Source: Clostridia bacterium (GTDB lineage: Bacteria > Bacillota > Clostridia > Oscillospirales > Acutalibacteraceae). From it: 64,000 nucleotides of DNA. The first letter of the stretch is position 1. Every line of letters starts with the position of its first letter. This document shows positions 60,754 to 64,000 of the stretch, piece by piece. The stretch covers positions 1-64,000 of the forward strand of contig JAFRQM010000037.1 in the NCBI GenBank assembly GCA_017428625.1, given 5' to 3'. The notes beneath the pieces are model-generated. The model searched no databases and had not been told where the DNA came from. It saw only the letters and a program-made list of their open reading frames with translations. The position numbers and the translations under genes are program-made.

Positions 60754-62483
60754 ACGGATTTCTCCTTTTTGAAAGCGTCAATCAAACCCGAAATGAATCC
60801 GGTAACACTCTCCATAAAACTCTCGGGCGACAGTTCACCTTTTTCAACCAGCTTGAGTTTCTGTTCCCACTCGGCGGTAAGAGAGGCAGACTTCAATGAT
60901 TCAGGCAATACCGAAACAAGATTGATACCTTTTTCATCGGGAATGAGTTTCTTCCCTTCTCTTCTGACATAGCCGCTTGAAATGAGTTTTTCGATAACCT
61001 CAGCTCTTGTGGCGGGTGTTCCGATTCCCTGTCTCTCAGCGTCATCCGGGATTTCTCCTTTGCCCGCTGTTTCCATAGCGGAAAGCAAAGTATCTTCGGT
61101 GTATTCCTTTTTGGGCTTTGTTTTACCTTCTTTTACTTGTACTTCAAAACCTTTTAAGCTTTCACCGACTTTAAACATAAATGGTTTATCATCAACTGCT
61201 TCTTTACCCTCAAACAGCTTCCAGCCGAGCTGTTTGACAAAAATCTGTTTCGCTTTGAATTCGCATTCGCCGCAGATGAATTTGTATGTAACGGTTTCAC
61301 AGATGTAATCATCGGACGCCGCTTCAAGCAGTCTTTTCATAACAAGGAAGATGATCTTCTTTTCTCCTTGAGTCAGCGAAGTTAAATCATAACCGTCTAT
61401 ACTCACCGTTGGAATAATGGCGTGATGATCCGATACCTTTCCGCTGTCGCAGAGAACAGAAGCGTTCAACCTGTTCAAATCGCTCACAATCTTCAAAACG
61501 CTTGAACACGGAGGAAACAGTTTTTCGGCTGTTTCCTCCATATCATCGGTAAGGTACATGGAATCTGTTCTCACATAGGTGCAGAGTTTTCTTTCATACA
61601 GTGACTGTGTGTAATCCAGCGTCTGCTGTGCGGTAAAACCGTAAATACGGTTTGCGTCTCTCTGCAGAGAAGTCAAATCAAATAGCTTCGGTGCCTTTTC
61701 CCTGTGTTCTTCCGAAACAGCGGATTCAAATACAACGGGTTCATTCAGACATTTTTGTTTCAAAGCCTCCGCTTCTTCTTTCGTCTTGAATTTGTCGGAT
61801 ACAAGAGAAATATTTTCATCTTTGAGTTCAACTGTATAGAAAGATTCGGGTTTGAAGCTGTTGATTTCATCCTGTCTTTCCGTAATGAAAGCGAGAGTGG
61901 GTGACAGGACTCTTCCGGCACGGTAGGTTTTTCCGTAAGCAAGGGTGAGTAATCTTGAAATATTCATACCCACAAGCCAGTCGGCTTTCGCTCTGCATTC
62001 GGCAGCATCATACAGACTGTCATACTCTTTGCCGGGCTTCAGATTCTTAAATCCTTCTCTGACTGCTTCATCTTCCAGTGAAGAAATCCATAATCTCTTC
62101 ATCGACTTTCGGCAGCCGATGATTCTGTAAACGGTTCTGAAAATCCGTTCGCCCTCTCTGCCTGCGTCACAGGCATTGATAACTTCGCTCACATCGGAAC
62201 GGTTCATCAGGGTTTTAAGGATGTTGAACTGCTCCTTTTTCTTTCCGTCGAGTCTGTACTTCCAGACATCGGGAACAATCGGCAGATCATCCATATACCA
62301 TTTGGCGTATCTCTCATCATAGCTTTCGGGATAACACAATTCCGCAAGATGGCCGATACACCAGGAAACGATATATCCGTTTCCTTCACGGTATCCCTTG
62401 CATTTCTTGTCCGCGCCGATGACTTTTGCGATACTGACAGCAACTGAAGGTTTCTCGGCGATGACAAGTTTGACTTTATTCAT
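60750..62483 (-). CDS. topB: type IA DNA topoisomerase (topoisomerase III)
   Basis: A 577-residue topoisomerase that relaxes DNA during conjugative transfer. The TOPRIM domain starts LVIAEKPSVAVSIAKVIG and has the DAGREGERIFR motif. The active-site Tyr lies in LCTYVRTDSMYLTDDM, and GRVLSPTLAFI is conserved. It ends without zinc fingers, as do other ICE copies. The start at 62483 (GGTGATGG upstream) overlaps the stop of the DUF4366 gene. Such genes are standard in Tn1549/CTn-type ICEs. Confidence 0.93.
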   Translation of the reverse strand: MNKVKLVIAEKPSVAVSIAKVIGADKKCKGYREGNGYIVSWCIGHLAELCYPESYDERYAKWYMDDLPIVPDVWKYRLDGKKKEQFNILKTLMNRSDVSEVINACDAGREGERIFRTVYRIIGCRKSMKRLWISSLEDEAVREGFKNLKPGKEYDSLYDAAECRAKADWLVGMNISRLLTLAYGKTYRAGRVLSPTLAFITERQDEINSFKPESFYTVELKDENISLVSDKFKTKEEAEALKQKCLNEPVVFESAVSEEHREKAPKLFDLTSLQRDANRIYGFTAQQTLDYTQSLYERKLCTYVRTDSMYLTDDMEETAEKLFPPCSSVLKIVSDLNRLNASVLCDSGKVSDHHAIIPTVSIDGYDLTSLTQGEKKIIFLVMKRLLEAASDDYICETVTYKFICGECEFKAKQIFVKQLGWKLFEGKEAVDDKPFMFKVGESLKGFEVQVKEGKTKPKKEYTEDTLLSAMETAGKGEIPDDAERQGIGTPATRAEVIEKLISSGYVRREGKKLIPDEKGINLVSVLPESLKSASLTAEWEQKLKLVEKGELSPESFMESVTGFISGLIDAFKKEKSV

Positions 62484-63195
62484 TACCATCACCGTCTTCC
62501 GAACTGCTGTAGATGTCATACATATCCTCGTCCTCGTTTACGGTTTCTTCCTCTTCATCGTCACCGTAATCCTCTGTATCCTCAACTGCCGGCTTCTGTT
62601 TGGTTCCTTTGTTTCTGAATTTGAACCAATACAGAGCAAAGCCGCCGCCTGCGAGAATGAGAACAATTACGACAGCGGAGCCGCTTTTGGAGTTTTTCTC
62701 CTTCGGCGTGTCTTTTTCCTCCTCTTCATCCCCATTATCTCCTGTCTGCTCCTCGGAGGGCTTTTCGGTTTCCGTTTCCTTTTCGGGTGTTTCCTCACCC
62801 AAAAGAGCGAGCAGATCCGCTTCATCCACCATATTCAGAAAATGGACATTATCCGTATTGCCGTCACGGTCAACAATGATATAAAAGGTGTTGCCGGATT
62901 TGGTGGTTACGGTCAGGAACTGCTTCTGCTGAACCTTATCGCTTCCCTCAGATTCAATCTGTGAATAATCATCAACAAGGGTCAGGTTTCCGTCGGGCGT
63001 CAGCTGATAGGTATTGTTTTCACCGGTCTGCGGAAGCTCGACATCTTCTTCCGAAATCTTGATTGAGGCAATGTATTCGGGAATATCCGTTTTTCCGCTT
63101 TCATCGCTCGCGTAATATTCCGCGGCATAGGACGGAAAACAAAAAGCCGCCGTCATCACGACAGCGGCGAACAAACTGAGTATTCTTTTTATCAT
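62476..63195 (-). CDS. DUF4366 (CD1107-like) membrane protein of ICE
   Basis: A 239-residue protein with a signal peptide (~1-24, ending SYAAEYY), an extracytoplasmic domain (about 60-130; VTTKSGNTFYIIVDRDGN), an acidic linker and one transmembrane helix near residue 180 (GSAVVIVLILAGGGFALYWF) with a very acidic cytoplasmic tail. It matches the CD1107/DUF4366 family of conjugative elements. ELPQTGENN near the N-terminus is not a sorting signal. It overlaps both neighbours. A role in the mating channel is likely. Confidence 0.85.
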   Translation of the reverse strand: MIKRILSLFAAVVMTAAFCFPSYAAEYYASDESGKTDIPEYIASIKISEEDVELPQTGENNTYQLTPDGNLTLVDDYSQIESEGSDKVQQKQFLTVTTKSGNTFYIIVDRDGNTDNVHFLNMVDEADLLALLGEETPEKETETEKPSEEQTGDNGDEEEEKDTPKEKNSKSGSAVVIVLILAGGGFALYWFKFRNKGTKQKPAVEDTEDYGDDEEEETVNEDEDMYDIYSSSEDGDGNE

Positions 63196-63458
63196 TCTGT
63201 GCTTTCAGCCTCCTTCTTTTTCTTTTCTTTGTTTTCTTTAAGGAAAGCTACAAGGTCTTCGGGAGTAAGATTCAACTGACGGCAGATAAGTCCGTACTCG
63301 CCGTCTTCAATACTCTGAAGCTTTTCGTTTGCCTTGCGCTTTCTCTTTTTTAAATCTTCATTCTTTTCTGTCAGGCTTTTGATTTTCTCATCGTTCTGAC
63401 TGATTTTCTTATCAATATCATCAATCTCAGCCTTGAGTTTTTCTTTGTTTGTGCTCAT
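63192..63458 (-). CDS. DUF4315 coiled-coil protein
   Basis: An 88-residue protein beginning MSTNKEKLKAEIDDIDKKI, with a coiled coil (about 5-50) and the segment CRQLNLTPEDLVAFLKENK, typical of DUF4315, the constant neighbour of DUF4366 in ICEs. GGAGG is found upstream of the ATG at 63458. It overlaps the DUF4366 gene by four bases. Function unknown. Confidence 0.85.
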   Translation of the reverse strand: MSTNKEKLKAEIDDIDKKISQNDEKIKSLTEKNEDLKKRKRKANEKLQSIEDGEYGLICRQLNLTPEDLVAFLKENKEKKKKEAESTE

Positions 63459-63479
63459 TGGTACCTCCGAAAAAAGGAA

Positions 63480-63505
63480 AGCCGCTGCAAATGAATGCAA
63501 CGGCT
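63480..63505 (-). terminator. terminator of the HigBA-like pair
   Basis: AGCCGCTGCA (63480-63489) pairs with TGCAACGGCT (63496-63505), one mismatch. On the minus strand it is followed by TTCCTTTTTT. It sits after the antitoxin-like gene stop (63523) and before the DUF4315 start. Confidence 0.8.
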
Positions 63506-63522
63506 GAAATATGGTGTTTGTT

Positions 63523-63834
63523 TTATGCGGAAATGATATTGAGTTTTGCCAACATTGAAGGATCTGCCTGCAGCATACTCAGAAGTCTTCTTGCCGCACC
63601 GACAGGTTTGTTCGTTCCCGCTTCCCAGGCTTCAACGGTTTTGATGGACACGCCCATAACCTGTGCAAAAGTTGTCTGCGTCATTCCGAGAGACAGTCTT
63701 GCGTCTCTGATTTGTTTTGCGTCAAATTCAGGCGCCGGATTTACGGTGCATTTTGTTGTCCTTGCAGTAATCTTACCGTTCTCATAATCTACGGCTTCGT
63801 TTAACCCTTTAATAATGCTTTCATAGACTCCCAT
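63523..63834 (-). CDS. HigA-like antitoxin, XRE family
   Basis: A 103-residue protein with an unstructured N-terminus and a C-terminal HTH (ARLSLGMTQTTFAQVMGVSIKTVEAWEAG), the layout of HigA/antitoxin-XRE proteins where the toxin gene lies first. The start is taken at 63834 (MGVYESIIKG), four bases after the toxin stop codon and with AGGAG-like GACAGGAGATGA upstream. It would neutralise the toxin and repress the pair. Confidence 0.82.
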   Translation of the reverse strand: MGVYESIIKGLNEAVDYENGKITARTTKCTVNPAPEFDAKQIRDARLSLGMTQTTFAQVMGVSIKTVEAWEAGTNKPVGAARRLLSMLQADPSMLAKLNIISA

Positions 63835-63838
63835 ACAA

Positions 63839-64000
63839 TCATCTCCTGTCAATCGTGTTCTTAAGTAACTCAATAACTTTCTTTACTTCATTGCGTTCTT
63901 CTTTTGTTAGATTGTCTTTCTCGTTTTTAGTATATGCGGTAATCAGATAAATACGCTCATACACTGCAAAATCAACATAGCACACTCTGGCGCTTGAGCT
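63839..64000 (-). CDS. RelE/HigB-like toxin, 3' part (cut by window end)
   Basis: Reading the minus strand from 64000 gives 53 codons to a TGA at 63841-63839. They include ARVCYVDFAVYERIYLITAY and KNEKDNLTKEERNEVKKVIE, typical of the C-terminal half of RelE/ParE-type toxins that cleave mRNA. The N-terminus lies outside the window. With the XRE antitoxin it forms a type II toxin-antitoxin pair, which may stabilise the element. Confidence 0.8.
   Translation of the reverse strand, partial: SSSARVCYVDFAVYERIYLITAYTKNEKDNLTKEERNEVKKVIELLKNTIDRR

Larger units (their letters stand above)
402..64000. mobile_element. integrative and conjugative element, left end and most of body, right end outside window
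   Basis: The element is inferred from a tRNA-adjacent tyrosine integrase, an excisionase-like gene, a relaxase/MobC pair, a topoisomerase III, a helicase-methylase and the DUF4315/DUF4366/TnpV/TTRAP/ArdC-type genes that accompany Tn1549/CTn-like ICEs of Firmicutes. The coupling protein, the VirB4-like ATPase and the other mating-pore genes are not in the window and should lie beyond 64000, together with the second attachment site. The left boundary must be within or at the 3' end of the tRNA; without attR its exact base cannot be set. The cargo at 17-43 kb is much more AT-rich than the backbone, so it was acquired separately. Confidence 0.85.

Noticed and set aside
63042..63075. LPQTG in the DUF4366 protein as a sortase signal
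   Set aside because: It lies near the N-terminus, followed by a globular domain and a separate membrane helix, so it is not a C-terminal sorting signal.

Overview
The window looks like the chromosome of a Clostridia gut bacterium (Ruminococcus/Oscillospiraceae type) carrying most of a large integrative and conjugative element (ICE). The evidence is the gene families, AGGAGG-type ribosome binding sites, a Bacillus-type SOS box and a Tn1549/CTn-like conjugation module. Bases 1-401 are chromosome: the first codons of a leftward gene, then an initiator tRNA-fMet gene with its promoter and terminator. A tyrosine integrase gene pointing at the 3' end of the tRNA starts the element. Its other end lies beyond base 64000.

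Layout. (1) 0.4-10 kb: integrase, excisionase-like protein, sigma-region-4-like regulator, and an SOS-type cassette (LexA/UmuD-like repressor with an SOS box in its own promoter, Y-family DNA polymerase, YolD-like protein, two related small proteins, ImmA-like peptidase, zinc-ribbon protein). An AAA+ ATPase/DUF4143 gene follows. (2) 10-15 kb: a WYL regulator and a tight five-gene operon (DUF5986-like, XRE-ImmA, two DUF488 proteins, dual-OB protein) that looks like a defence or stress module. (3) 15.6-17 kb: two unknown proteins. (4) 17-38.7 kb: a strongly AT-rich biosynthetic gene cluster on the minus strand. (5) 39.6-42.5 kb: an agr-type quorum-sensing locus on the plus strand in the order A-C-B-D; the 51-residue AgrD is short but clear. 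(6) 42.5-43.6 kb: two XRE regulators. (7) 43.8-64 kb: a conjugation/maintenance block on the minus strand. It holds a possible oriT, relaxase, MobC-like protein, DUF4313/3846/3849 protein, a giant helicase-methylase with a nested TnpV gene, XRE-HipA, surface proteins, TTRAP, ArdC/zincin, 3D-domain protein, topoisomerase III, DUF4366, DUF4315 and a HigBA-like pair cut by the window end.

The most novel part is the biosynthetic cluster. It has a free-standing NRPS adenylation domain whose specificity residues read as glycine, a carrier protein, an Sfp-type phosphopantetheinyl transferase, and an asparagine-synthetase-like ligase. It also has a B12-binding radical SAM enzyme, a MoaA-like radical SAM enzyme, a PEP-synthase-like protein, a nucleotidyltransferase, a methionyl-tRNA synthetase paralogue with a degenerate KMSKS loop, an SAM synthetase and a membrane acyltransferase. 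A ceramidase-like amidase, two ABC exporters, a possibly BtrH-like protein and a 53-residue membrane peptide complete it. I do not recognise the whole as any known pathway. The simplest reading is a secreted, SAM-dependent, glycine-derived small molecule under agr control, carried as ICE cargo.

Two further points stand out. TnpV is encoded in another reading frame inside the linker of the helicase-methylase. Four otherwise unrelated ICE proteins end in the same short C-terminal motif, which could be a transfer signal.
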